Below are positions 1 through 5,071 of a DNA stretch of 5,071 bases, piece after piece. The translations under genes were made by a program, and so were the position numbers. This stretch comes from Myxococcales bacterium. GTDB lineage: Bacteria; Myxococcota; Myxococcia; Myxococcales; Myxococcaceae. The stretch covers positions 775 through 5,845 of the forward strand of contig PMBV01000520.1 in the NCBI GenBank assembly GCA_003153055.1, read 5' to 3'. A model generated the notes under the pieces. The model searched no databases, was not told where the DNA came from, and saw nothing but the letters and a program-made list of their open reading frames with translations. Every line of letters starts with the position of its first letter. The first letter of the stretch is position 1.

Positions 1-118
1 GTGCGAGCGCCGCCACAAGACGTCCCTGCACCGGAGTCGAGCACTCCTCGCCCTGCTGCTGCGCCAAAGCCAAAGCGACCCCGCCTCGACTGGGCCACCC
101 TCCAGGCTCGCACCTTCG
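1..118 (+). pseudogene. IS91-like transposase, internal fragment left of the insertion
   Basis: Reading frame 1 gives a Pro/Ala-rich linker followed by RLDWATLQARTF (82-117). This matches the segment that, in IS91-family Y2 transposases, lies just before the C-terminal Cys motif (typically 'WAxLLxRTFGxDVxxCPxCGG'). Frame 1 stays open to 282, but after Phe at 115-117 the residues no longer resemble a transposase, and the expected GEDVWRCPCGG continuation is found at 963 instead. The gene enters from beyond the left edge, so the catalytic HUH/Y2 domain is not visible. I read this as the upstream half of a transposase gene broken by the recombinase fragment. The family call rests on a short stretch and is supported mainly by the matching right half. 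Confidence 0.6.
109..118 (+). repeat. Left copy of 10-bp junction repeat
   Basis: The sequence cgcaccttcg is matched by cgctccttcg at 954-963 (9 of 10 bases). Both copies encode Arg-Thr/Ser-Phe of the transposase in the same phase. It may be a duplicated target site or a recombination junction, or the similarity may be chance. Confidence 0.5.
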
Positions 119-151
119 TCCGCCGAACCGACTGCACCCCGCGCAAGCGAG

Positions 152-949
152 GTGACCGGTCCCGTTCGAATCAGCGCCAGGCACCGCTACATGCAGGTGG
201 ACCCGATGAATCGACTCGTCGCCGACGCGCTCGAGGCCGACTGGAACGCCCGGCTGCGGGCCCTGCGCGACGCCCAGGATGAGTACCAGCGCCAGAGCAC
301 GGCAGCGCTGCTCACCGTCGGCGCTGATGAGCGCAAGCGCATCCTCGCCCTCGCTACGGATTTTCCCGCCGCATGGCGCGACCCAAAGACGCCGCAGCGC
401 GAGCGCAAGCGGATGCTCGCGCTCCTCGTCGAGGACGTCACACTCACAAAGCGACAGCAGGTCACCATTGCCGTCCGCTTCCGCGGCGGTGCCACCACCA
501 CTTTGACGGTGCCCCGCCCACTGACGGCCCAGCAGCGCCGAGCCACGCACGAAGACGCGCGTCGGGCGATTGACGAACTGATGGACGAATACACCTTCGC
601 CCAAATCGCCAACATCCTCAACGAGCGCGGCCTGCGCACGGGTGCCGGCGCGGCCTTCGACGTACCTGCCGTCAAGTGGGTCCACTTCTCGGCCAAGCTC
701 ATCAGCCTCAAACAGCGACTCCTCGACGCCGGCTGGATGACCACCAAGCAGGCGACGGCTAAACTTGGTGTCAGCCGGACGACCCTCGGCAAGTGGCGCC
801 TCGCGGCCCGAATCAAGGGCCGGATCTGCACCGGTCTGGGCGAGTGGCTCTACTGGCCCCGCGATGCGCCACCGCCAGACTCAAAAAGCTCCCCCCCTCG
901 GCCCGTTTCAGGCGAAAAGGACAGCTCAACTGCAAGAGGTGCACTGTGA
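152..949 (+). pseudogene. Serine recombinase (large resolvase family), C-terminal fragment
   Basis: The translation matches the C-terminal part of large serine recombinases. From about base 176 it shows the end of the coiled-coil region (RYMQVDPMNRLVADALEADW), then 'ILALATDFPAAWRDP' and 'ERKRMLALLVEDV', a beta-rich segment (VRFRGGATTTLTVPRPL), and two helix-turn-helix-like segments (TFAQIANILNERGLR; MTTKQATAKLGVSRTTLGKW). The end, STARGAL followed by a stop, looks like a natural terminus. The N-terminal resolvase domain with the catalytic Ser, the recombinase domain and the zinc ribbon are all absent, so it cannot catalyse recombination. The GTG at 152 is only the first in-frame start codon; the frame is open from base 2 and residues before about 176 do not fit the family. 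The third positions are strongly G/C. It sits inside an IS91-like transposase gene. A separate DNA-binding role for the fragment is possible but unsupported. Confidence 0.85.
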
Positions 950-953
950 AAGA

Positions 954-963
954 CGCTCCTTCG
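954..963 (+). repeat. Right copy of 10-bp junction repeat
   Basis: The sequence cgctccttcg matches the left copy at 109-118 with one A/T difference. It begins four bases after the recombinase stop codon (TGA 947-949), so the recombinase fragment ends almost exactly at the junction. Confidence 0.5.
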
Positions 964-1133
964 GTGAGGACGTCTGGCGTTGCCCCTGCGGCGGCCACCG
1001 AAGAGTGCTGGCTGTCGTGTCGAGCCACCGCACCGCCGAGGAGGTCCTCCAGCGCCTCGGCCTCCTCCAGCCTCGTAAGGTCCTCCCGGCCTCCCGCGGC
1101 CCAGACCCACCTCAGCTCTCCCTGTCCTTGTGA
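954..1133 (+). pseudogene. IS91-like transposase, C-terminal fragment right of the insertion
   Basis: Frame 3 reads RSFGEDVWRCPCGGHRRVLAVV, then a helical 'TAEEVLQRLGLL' and a Pro-rich tail PDPPQLSLSL before TGA at 1131-1133. The CxCGGxRRVLAVV block followed by a helix and a short Pro/Leu tail is the usual C-terminus of IS91-family transposases. The left part of this frame (upstream of 954) does not resemble a transposase and overlaps the recombinase coding region, so there is no independent start. Its N-terminal continuation is the fragment at 1-118: RTF (109-117) and RSF (954-962) align codon for codon. It is a non-functional remnant unless the inserted segment is removed. Confidence 0.75.
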
Positions 1134-1433
1134 CGCGATGCGGTGGGACGCGAGGGGCTTCGACAGCCAGGGCGACGTCTGTCAGGCACCTGGGATTCGG
1201 CCCATCTGGGCGTCCCCTCGGGGGGTTCGCGACCACCGCATCCCCCGCTCGCGCCCGGGCCGGCTCCGGCAGGCTGCTCCGGTTCGCCGCTTTCTTTGTC
1301 CTCTTCTTCTTGGCCAGTCGGTCGCGTAGAGCGTTGAGGTCGTCAGCACTTCGAACCACTCGTGGGGGAGACGCCATGATCCGTCGCCTTTGCAGCCTTC
1401 GAGTTCATACGAATCGACAACGACGCGCCTTGC
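1134..1433. other. 300-bp interval without a convincing complete gene
   Basis: This lies between the IS91-like transposase stop and the stop of the minus-strand EVE-DUF3883 gene. The first ~150 bases may be the 3' non-coding end of the IS91-like element. The right half contains the start of a possible truncated minus-strand ORF (ATG at 1375-1377). I see no clear terminator with a T-tract for either flanking gene. Confidence 0.5.
1240..1377 (-). pseudogene. Possible truncated minus-strand ORF, unknown function
   Basis: Starting at ATG 1377-1375 the minus strand reads VRSADDLNALRDRLAKKKRTKKAA and so on, a hydrophilic and probably helical Lys/Arg-rich start that looks more like protein than the shadow frames around it. 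The frame stays open to 850, but beyond roughly 1240 it becomes an Arg/Gly/Pro-rich translation antisense to the transposase tail. I therefore infer that any real gene here lost its 3' part to the mobile element; the left limit given is approximate. It starts 56 bp after the EVE-DUF3883 stop on the same strand, so it could have been the next gene in that operon. The ribosome-binding site is weak. I do not recognise a family, and it may be no gene at all. Confidence 0.25.
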
Positions 1434-2462
1434 CTACTTCACCGTCTTCGCCCGGCGGAGGGGAACGGAGTAGATGAACTCCTTCGGCGCGAGCCGGTTC
1501 GCCTCGGGTGACCAATTCTCAATCACCAGGGACCGCCCCCCCGAGAGAGAAAGGCCCTTCGGGCCGCGAGCAAGCTCGATGTCGGACACGACGAAGAGGT
1601 CGGTACGCCAATTGGGGTTGCGAGCGTCATCGACCTCGTTGCTGGTCAGGCGGACGTTCGCGCCGTCCGTGGTTGTCCCCTTGACCTCGACGTGGAGTTC
1701 ACTGCGGCCCTTCAGGCACCGCAGATCGAACGGCTTCCCGAACTCCTCGACGCGCCAACCCAAGTGCCGGTAGTACCGCGTCGCCCTGTCGACCGAGTAC
1801 CGCTCCAAGGCCAGTCGCGCCTCGACATCCTGCTGATAGCCAGCCCCGCCGCCACGCTTGTTTCCGCTTCCCTGGCCGGCCGCGCTGACCTTGTTTCCGC
1901 CCGCAAAGCGCGTCCCCCATGCCCTGGCAATGTCGGCCTGTTGAGCCTTGCTCAGTCGCATCAGCCCGAGCAGCAACTCTGCTTGTCGTGCTGCAACCCG
2001 AAAGATCGTTCCCTGCCTCATGTGCAGGAACTCCATGTCCGCAAGGTCCGGTGACGCGGCCACGTCCGCCCTCGCCAACGGTGGAATCCGCAACCACCAA
2101 TCGAGATCAAACCAGGAGAAGTCGGACGGAGAGGGATTTCGGCCCTTCGCGTACCCGCCCCTGGACATGCGGGCGAGTCCCAGGAAGGCCTGATTCGGCT
2201 GCGCCTGATAGAGGAATACCCAGTCGCCAGGCTGCGCTTCTTCACGGAGGCGCTTGATGCTGGGGGCGGACTTGACCCAATCAGGTCCGCACCAGTCCTT
2301 GGAATCAGGTTCGCCACGAGAACTGGGGGAGCTATCGAGCCACGGCTCGAAGGAGTACCCGAACTCGCCGCCGTCCTCCTCGGTGGCCTGGAACATCCAG
2401 ATATTCCGACCGTCAGGAAGGCGGTTGTACCCCTCGACGTAGACACTGGGCTTCTTCGGCAT
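1434..2462 (-). CDS. EVE-domain protein with DUF3883 PD-(D/E)XK nuclease domain; candidate modification-dependent restriction enzyme
   Basis: This is a 342-residue protein with no signal peptide or membrane segment. Residues ~20-168 look like an EVE/PUA-like domain: WMFQATEEDGG (22-32), PGDWVFLYQAQ (78-88), AFLGLARM (92-99), and a closing segment with aromatic and 'MRQGTIFRVAARQ' residues (148-160). EVE domains are known to bind modified bases such as 5-methylcytosine and its derivatives. A Gly/Ser-rich linker (~188-208) follows. Residues ~212-300 match DUF3883, a restriction-endonuclease-like fold: E220, D246 (PFDL), E259 and K261 (EVKGT), then LTSNEVDDARN and a TDLFVVSDIEL strand. The D...ExK set needed for PD-(D/E)XK catalysis is present. 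The start is supported by TGAGGAG (2471-2477) eight bases upstream. It lies 36 bp downstream of the hsdR remnant on the same strand, suggesting one operon. I infer cleavage of modified (for example phage) DNA; no substrate is shown by the sequence. Confidence 0.85.
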   Translation of the reverse strand: MPKKPSVYVEGYNRLPDGRNIWMFQATEEDGGEFGYSFEPWLDSSPSSRGEPDSKDWCGPDWVKSAPSIKRLREEAQPGDWVFLYQAQPNQAFLGLARMSRGGYAKGRNPSPSDFSWFDLDWWLRIPPLARADVAASPDLADMEFLHMRQGTIFRVAARQAELLLGLMRLSKAQQADIARAWGTRFAGGNKVSAAGQGSGNKRGGGAGYQQDVEARLALERYSVDRATRYYRHLGWRVEEFGKPFDLRCLKGRSELHVEVKGTTTDGANVRLTSNEVDDARNPNWRTDLFVVSDIELARGPKGLSLSGGRSLVIENWSPEANRLAPKEFIYSVPLRRAKTVK

Positions 2463-2470
2463 GCCTTCTG

Positions 2471-2477
2471 CTCCTCA
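2471..2477 (-). promoter_or_regulatory. Ribosome-binding site of the EVE-DUF3883 gene
   Basis: The minus strand reads TGAGGAG eight bases before the ATG at 2462. It is the clearest Shine-Dalgarno sequence in the window and fixes the start. Confidence 0.65.
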
Positions 2478-2498
2478 GTTCGAAAACCACGGCGATCT

Positions 2499-3115
2499 TC
2501 AGCCCGTCTTCCAGACCTGGTCCTGCAGCTCGGCGACAACATCTGACAACTTGCCGTCGAACACTTTGTCGATGCGGGAGAAGCCGCCCTCGCCCTGGTA
2601 GGCGGCCTCGTCGAACAGCGGCCGGTCGATGACCTCGTTCTCCTTGATGGCCTTCGCGATGCGCTTGAGCCACACCGCCTGGGGCGGGTCCCACTTTGTG
2701 CGACGCCAGCACCCGCTGGAGAGCCTCGTCGACCCGCAGGGCGTAGGGCTTGAGTGGCTCGCCCAGAGCGCGCTGGCGGATGTAGCCCATGATGGAGGCG
2801 GCGACGTCCGCGTTGGTAGTCGCCTTGTACGCCGCGCGGAGTTCGGCCTCCGAGTAGTTCGTGGACCTCCGGGGTCAGGGCTCGGGCCGTGCGAAGGCGC
2901 TGCAGGAGGTCAATCTGTTGCTCCTGGGCGACCTGCGGGAGGCCGAGGTTGGCGCCAGTGTGTTGCGCGAGCGTCTCCGCGAACTGGCGCAGCTTGATGA
3001 CTGCCGTGGTGGGGTCATCGGCGAAGTACCGCTCCGCCAGCGCCCCCAACGACACGAGCAGGGGGTCGTGGGTCGCCAGGAAGCTGAAGTTCGCAGAAAA
3101 GGAGGCCCCGGCCAT
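2499..3115 (-). pseudogene. hsdR: Type I restriction enzyme R subunit (hsdR) remnant: N- and C-termini joined by internal deletion, plus frameshift
   Basis: From ATG at 3115 the first ~85 residues match the N-terminus of one class of HsdR: SANFSFLATHDPLL, GALAERYFADDP, IKLRQFAETLAQ, LTPEVHEL. At about 2868-2850 homology jumps to another frame, which reads NYSEAELRAAYKATTNADVA, GYIRQRALGEPLKPYALRVD and EALQRVLASHK. This is the C-terminal domain of EcoEI-type HsdR. At 2695-2697 (AAA on the minus strand) one extra base shifts the frame again. Removing it gives WDPPQAVWLKRIAKAIKEN, EGGFSRIDKVFDGKLSD and a natural end QVWKTG, stop at 2501-2499. Family members are roughly 1,000 residues or longer, so about four fifths is missing, including the PD-(D/E)XK nuclease and the DEAD-type helicase/translocase motors. 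It cannot cleave DNA. No hsdM or hsdS is seen in the window. The EVE-DUF3883 gene follows 36 bp later. Confidence 0.88.
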
Positions 3116-3247
3116 CGCCGCGCATCGTAGCGCCTGGGGGCAGGCAGATCAGGTTCCACCCGTCTCGGCTGGTGTTCGGTCGAATAACGTGCGGTGACGA
3201 GCCCGAAATCGGTGCCCGGCAACGCAGTTTGAAGTAGGCACGACGGC
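3116..3247. promoter_or_regulatory. Divergent intergenic region between hsdR remnant and parA-like gene
   Basis: These 132 bp separate two divergent starts, so promoters for both directions should lie here. I see no clear -35/-10 pair on either strand and no obvious operator palindrome. A weak AGTAGG (3233-3238) nine bases before 3248 may serve as the ribosome-binding site of the parA-like gene. The hsdR start has only a poor purine-rich leader. Confidence 0.4.
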
Positions 3248-4303
3248 ATGGCGACCTATGCGTTGTGGAACAACAAGGGCGGCGTGGGGAAGAGCTACCT
3301 CACGTTCCAGATTGCCTGCGAGTACGCACGGACCCACCCAACAGAGAAGGTGCTCGTTGTCGATGTATGCCCCCAGGCAAACGCGTCGGGGATGCTTCTC
3401 GGTGGACTTGTCGTTGGTGAGCAGCAACTCGTCACGTTCGGAAGTTCGAACCCGCGTCGCACTATCGCGGGCTACGTTCGTGATCGAATCTCCAGTCCGT
3501 ACCACAACCCGGCAACGGGGTCGAAGTACGTGACCCAAGTCTCAACCATCAATGCCAACGTGCCGACAAACGTATACCTCGTCGTTGGCGACGATGAGCT
3601 TGAGGGCCTGGCCTCGCGCGTTGCGAACGCCGCCATGCCGGGTCCAGACGACGCATGGGTCAAGGTTCATCGCTGGCTGTCGGACCTGATTGGGGATGTG
3701 CGGAGTTCGTGGCCAGACCAGCGCGTTACGACGTTCATCGACTGCAATCCAAGCTTCGGAATTTACACTGAACTCGCGCTCTCGGCTTCGGATCGGCTCA
3801 TCATTCCCTTTTCGGCGGACGGTTCGTCGCGACGAGCAGTCGGCGCAGTTCTCGCTCTAGTTTTCGGGCAAGGGCGTCCAGGCGGGCAGTTGTCGGAGTT
3901 CTTCCAGAAGTCCACTGCGTTCCGGATGTCGCTGCCCAACATCTACTGCTACGTCGGGAACCGCATGACGCAAGCCAACTTCTCCTCAGCGTCGGCGTTC
4001 AGGTCGGTCGTCAACGCCATCGGTGACGCAATCTGGAATGCTTGGGTCAGCTCGCCAGGCAGCTTCTATGTCCATCCAACTGGGTCCCCGCCGCCATCGA
4101 CACGGAAGGCCTTCCAGCAGATGTTCCAGTTCGAGATTGTTGATGCCAATACCGCCTCGGTGGTCTCCGGGACACTCGGCATCCCGGTCGTCGCGCTCAG
4201 CGCGGGCATGTACAGCCTTCCCGGAAAATCCGTTCGCGTGAACCAGTCTCAGCTCGACCGGCAACAGCCGAACATCAGCAGCTTGGTTGCAACCATTGAG
4301 TAA
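3248..4303 (+). CDS. ParA/MinD-family ATPase with variant Walker A' motif
   Basis: This is a 351-residue soluble protein. The deviant Walker A motif KGGVGKS is at 10-16, with signature Lys10 and P-loop Lys15. The A' segment VLVVDVCPQANAS is at 35-47, and the Walker B-like FIDCNPSFG is at 163-171, followed by ASDRLIIPFSADGSS (180-194), a typical ParA/MinD continuation. Such ATPases form ATP-dependent dimers and usually partition plasmids, chromosomes or protein cargo. In canonical ParA the A' motif is DxDPQ, with the second Asp needed for hydrolysis; here it is D39-V-C41-P-Q. Walker B has CNP where CPP is usual. At 351 residues it is longer than the ~210-290 of small ParA proteins, and its C-terminal half (~200-351) is not a region I can assign. 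No parB-like gene or parS repeat is seen beside it. Third positions look less G/C-biased than in the recombinase fragment, hinting at a different origin. A classical plasmid partition role is unlikely from context. Confidence 0.88.
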   Translation: MATYALWNNKGGVGKSYLTFQIACEYARTHPTEKVLVVDVCPQANASGMLLGGLVVGEQQLVTFGSSNPRRTIAGYVRDRISSPYHNPATGSKYVTQVSTINANVPTNVYLVVGDDELEGLASRVANAAMPGPDDAWVKVHRWLSDLIGDVRSSWPDQRVTTFIDCNPSFGIYTELALSASDRLIIPFSADGSSRRAVGAVLALVFGQGRPGGQLSEFFQKSTAFRMSLPNIYCYVGNRMTQANFSSASAFRSVVNAIGDAIWNAWVSSPGSFYVHPTGSPPPSTRKAFQQMFQFEIVDANTASVVSGTLGIPVVALSAGMYSLPGKSVRVNQSQLDRQQPNISSLVATIE

Positions 4304-4358
4304 CTGGTTTCACCGTGTGTCGTAACCAAGGCTGCACCGCTAGCTTGCTCCAATGCCC

Positions 4359-4373
4359 GTGGTCGAGGACCAC
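4359..4373 (+). terminator. Small perfect hairpin downstream of the parA-like gene
   Basis: The sequence gtggtc-gag-gaccac forms a 6-bp stem with a 3-base loop 55 bases after the parA-like stop. No T-tract follows, so a role as an intrinsic terminator is doubtful. Confidence 0.25.
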
Positions 4374-4513
4374 CCGTCTCCAGAATGCCTCCAAGAATCC
4401 CGTCGATTCATGGGGACTCAGGAGACTGCCGATGACTCGACCGTCAACTCGATCCACCCGGATTCCCTGCGAAAACGGCAAAGGGCGTGCGCCGCCACGG
4501 GGTTAGGGTTTCA

Positions 4514-4545
4514 CTGCTGAATGGGTTCGAATCCCGGCAGGGTCA
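4514..4545 (+). other. tRNA 3'-end-like sequence, possible att site
   Basis: The sequence ggg-TTCGAAT-ccc (4523-4535) is a consensus T-loop with three G-C stem pairs, extended by a T-G pair and an A-G mismatch. It is followed by cagggtc (4538-4544) and A4545, which would be the 3' acceptor strand and discriminator base. No matching 5' acceptor strand (gaccctg or similar), D-arm or anticodon arm is visible in the ~90 bases upstream, and no CCA is encoded. It is therefore a fragment rather than a tRNA gene. Island integration at tRNA genes commonly leaves such a 3' fragment at one boundary. A chance match to the T-loop consensus is the alternative. Confidence 0.4.
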
Positions 4546-4571
4546 AAAATCCTCTCTCGTCCTCAGGTACG

Positions 4572-4600
4572 AAGGCCCCGAGTTCATCACTCGGGGCCTT
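4572..4600 (+). terminator. Strong hairpin terminator
   Basis: The sequence aaggccccgag (4572-4582), loop ttcatca, then ctcggggcctt (4590-4600) forms a perfect 11-bp stem with a 7-base loop. It is followed by a short T-containing tail (tggctt). It lies 26 bases after the tRNA-3'-end-like segment, the usual position of a tRNA terminator, which supports the idea that both came from one tRNA locus. Being nearly symmetric it could also stop transcripts arriving from the right. Confidence 0.75.
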
Positions 4601-4933
4601 TGGCTTCGGCGGCGGTCTTGGGGTGATCCACTTCGGGCGATCTCGGCGATCCACGCCGGGTTGCAGAATGGTGGTGGCGGACGCCGAGACCGGCGACCGG
4701 TGGTCTTCGGTGTGGGTGCTCGGGACCTGTTCTGCTCCGCGTAGGGCTCGGTGATGTGACGGCATTGGGGCGCCGGCTACTTGCGAGGTGTCACCGGTGC
4801 GAGAGCGCGGGCAGGCCGGTCGCCTCATGGCTGACAGCGCCGGTGGGGACGCAGGACGGTGGTGCCGGCCGGAGCAAGGGCCGCCTCAGTGCACGGGGAG
4901 TGTGGGGCGAGGCGAGTACGGCGGCGGGGTGGC

Positions 4934-5071
4934 TCAGCGCTTCTTAGGGGGCGGGCGGCAGTCTTGGAGCGAGCCGTAGAGGGGCTGGCCCGGCTCAGTG
5001 GCGCGCCAGTGGGACTCGACCTCGGCACCGTACTCGCGCCAGAGAGTGAGAGTGCTCTCGCTGCGCGATGG
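4934..5071 (-). CDS. Unrecognised protein, C-terminal fragment (cut by window edge)
   Basis: On the minus strand one frame is open from the window edge to TGA at 4936-4934, giving 45 residues. They include TLTLWREYGAEVESHWR, then EPGQPLYGSLQDC and a basic tail RPPPKKR. The mixed aromatic, charged and hydrophobic composition and the absence of stops suggest a real gene end, whereas the other frames here are Arg/Pro/Ser-rich. The start lies outside the window, so neither length nor family can be judged. I do not recognise it. It points left, toward the terminator at 4572-4600, about 330 bp away. It may be the first gene on the far side of a possible integration boundary. Confidence 0.5.
   Translation of the reverse strand, partial: PSRSESTLTLWREYGAEVESHWRATEPGQPLYGSLQDCRPPPKKR

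Larger units (their letters stand above)
1..1133 (+). mobile_element. Remnant of an IS91-like element interrupted by a recombinase fragment
   Basis: Two halves of one IS91-like transposase flank a truncated serine recombinase gene. The near-identical bases cgcaccttcg (109-118) and cgctccttcg (954-963) stand at the junctions in the same codon phase. The left end of the element lies outside the window. The right end cannot be placed: IS91 elements lack terminal inverted repeats and normally extend some distance past the transposase stop, so the element may run into 1134 to about 1300. Confidence 0.6.
4304..4933. other. 630-bp gene-poor interval
   Basis: No reading frame here looks like a protein on either strand. 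Visible structures are a small hairpin (4359-4373), a tRNA-3'-end-like segment (about 4514-4545) and a strong hairpin terminator (4572-4600). From 4605 to 4933 the sequence is G-rich on the plus strand and I see no feature I can name. Confidence 0.55.

Noticed and set aside
187..831. Minus-strand 214-residue open frame opposite the recombinase fragment
   Set aside because: Arg/Ser/Ala-rich shadow of a high-GC gene; the plus-strand translation has clear family motifs and this one has none.
850..1240. Left part of the minus-strand frame that starts at 1377
   Set aside because: Arg/Gly/Pro-rich translation opposite the transposase C-terminus; not credible as protein.
2018..2850. Continuation of the minus-strand frame that begins with the HsdR N-terminus
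   Set aside because: After about residue 88 it is an Arg/Pro/Ser-rich out-of-frame reading of the hsdR C-terminus and then of the EVE gene; only the first ~85 residues are real.
2629..3130. Overlapping plus-strand open frames opposite the hsdR remnant
   Set aside because: They are antisense to recognisable HsdR sequence and carry no motif.
3116..3247. parS-like centromere repeats next to the parA-like gene
   Set aside because: No inverted or direct repeat array is visible in the intergenic region on either strand.
164..4533. Shared 9-mer gttcgaatc at 164-172 and 4525-4533 as a pair of att cores
   Set aside because: Identity does not extend beyond the 9 bases, the left copy lies inside the recombinase/IS composite, and the T-loop consensus is easily matched by chance.
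4464..4545. Complete tRNA gene
   Set aside because: ccctgc at 4465-4470 can pair with gcaggg at 4537-4542, but that register clashes with the T-stem, and no D-arm or anticodon arm is visible between them.
4511..4828. Minus-strand 105-residue open frame covering the terminator and T-arm-like segment
   Set aside because: Its end reads GFEP, the typical spurious antisense translation of a tRNA T-arm, and it spans a strong hairpin.
1..5071. CRISPR array or other regularly spaced repeats
   Set aside because: No repeated unit with regular spacing was seen.

Overview
The window is GC-rich DNA that reads as a decayed accessory (defence and mobile-element) region of a high-GC bacterium. The IS91-type transposase carrying a CPCGG motif and the recombinase tail of the 'VDPxNRLVADALEADWN' type are both styles common in Myxococcota, so that phylum is my best guess. 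There is no ribosomal or housekeeping gene to confirm it.

Layout, left to right. Positions 1-1133 (+) hold an IS91-like (Y2, HUH-type) transposase C-terminal region split in two (1-118 and 954-1133). Between the halves lies the 3' end of a serine recombinase gene (152-949). The two transposase halves meet at near-identical 10-base sequences in the same codon register, so joining them restores one reading frame. Positions 1134-1433 hold no convincing complete gene; the start of a minus-strand ORF (from 1377) may have been truncated by the mobile element. Positions 1434-2462 (-) encode an apparently intact 342-residue protein with an N-terminal EVE/PUA-like domain and a C-terminal DUF3883-type PD-(D/E)XK nuclease fold, best read as a candidate modification-dependent restriction enzyme. 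Positions 2499-3115 (-) are a remnant of a type I restriction subunit gene, hsdR. It keeps only the N-terminal ~85 residues and the C-terminal ~120 residues, with the nuclease and helicase core deleted and a further one-base frameshift. A 132-bp divergent intergenic region follows. Positions 3248-4303 (+) encode an intact 351-residue ParA/MinD-like ATPase with a deviant Walker A motif, in which the usual second Asp of the DxDPQ motif is Cys.

Positions 4304-4933 are gene-poor. They contain a sequence resembling the 3' end of a tRNA (T-arm and 3' acceptor strand, without a 5' half) and, 26 bases further on, a perfect 11-bp terminator hairpin. This combination is what an integration (att) site of an island at a tRNA gene would look like. 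At the right edge, 4934-5071 (-) is the C-terminal 45 codons of an unrecognised gene.

How the genes work together: hsdR and the EVE-DUF3883 gene lie head to tail, 36 bp apart, and were probably one transcription unit divergent from parA. The type I system is dead as seen here, while the EVE nuclease and the ParA-like ATPase keep complete reading frames and all or most motifs. The most interesting candidate is therefore the EVE-DUF3883 protein, possibly with the divergent ParA-like ATPase as a partner. That partnership is inference from position only.
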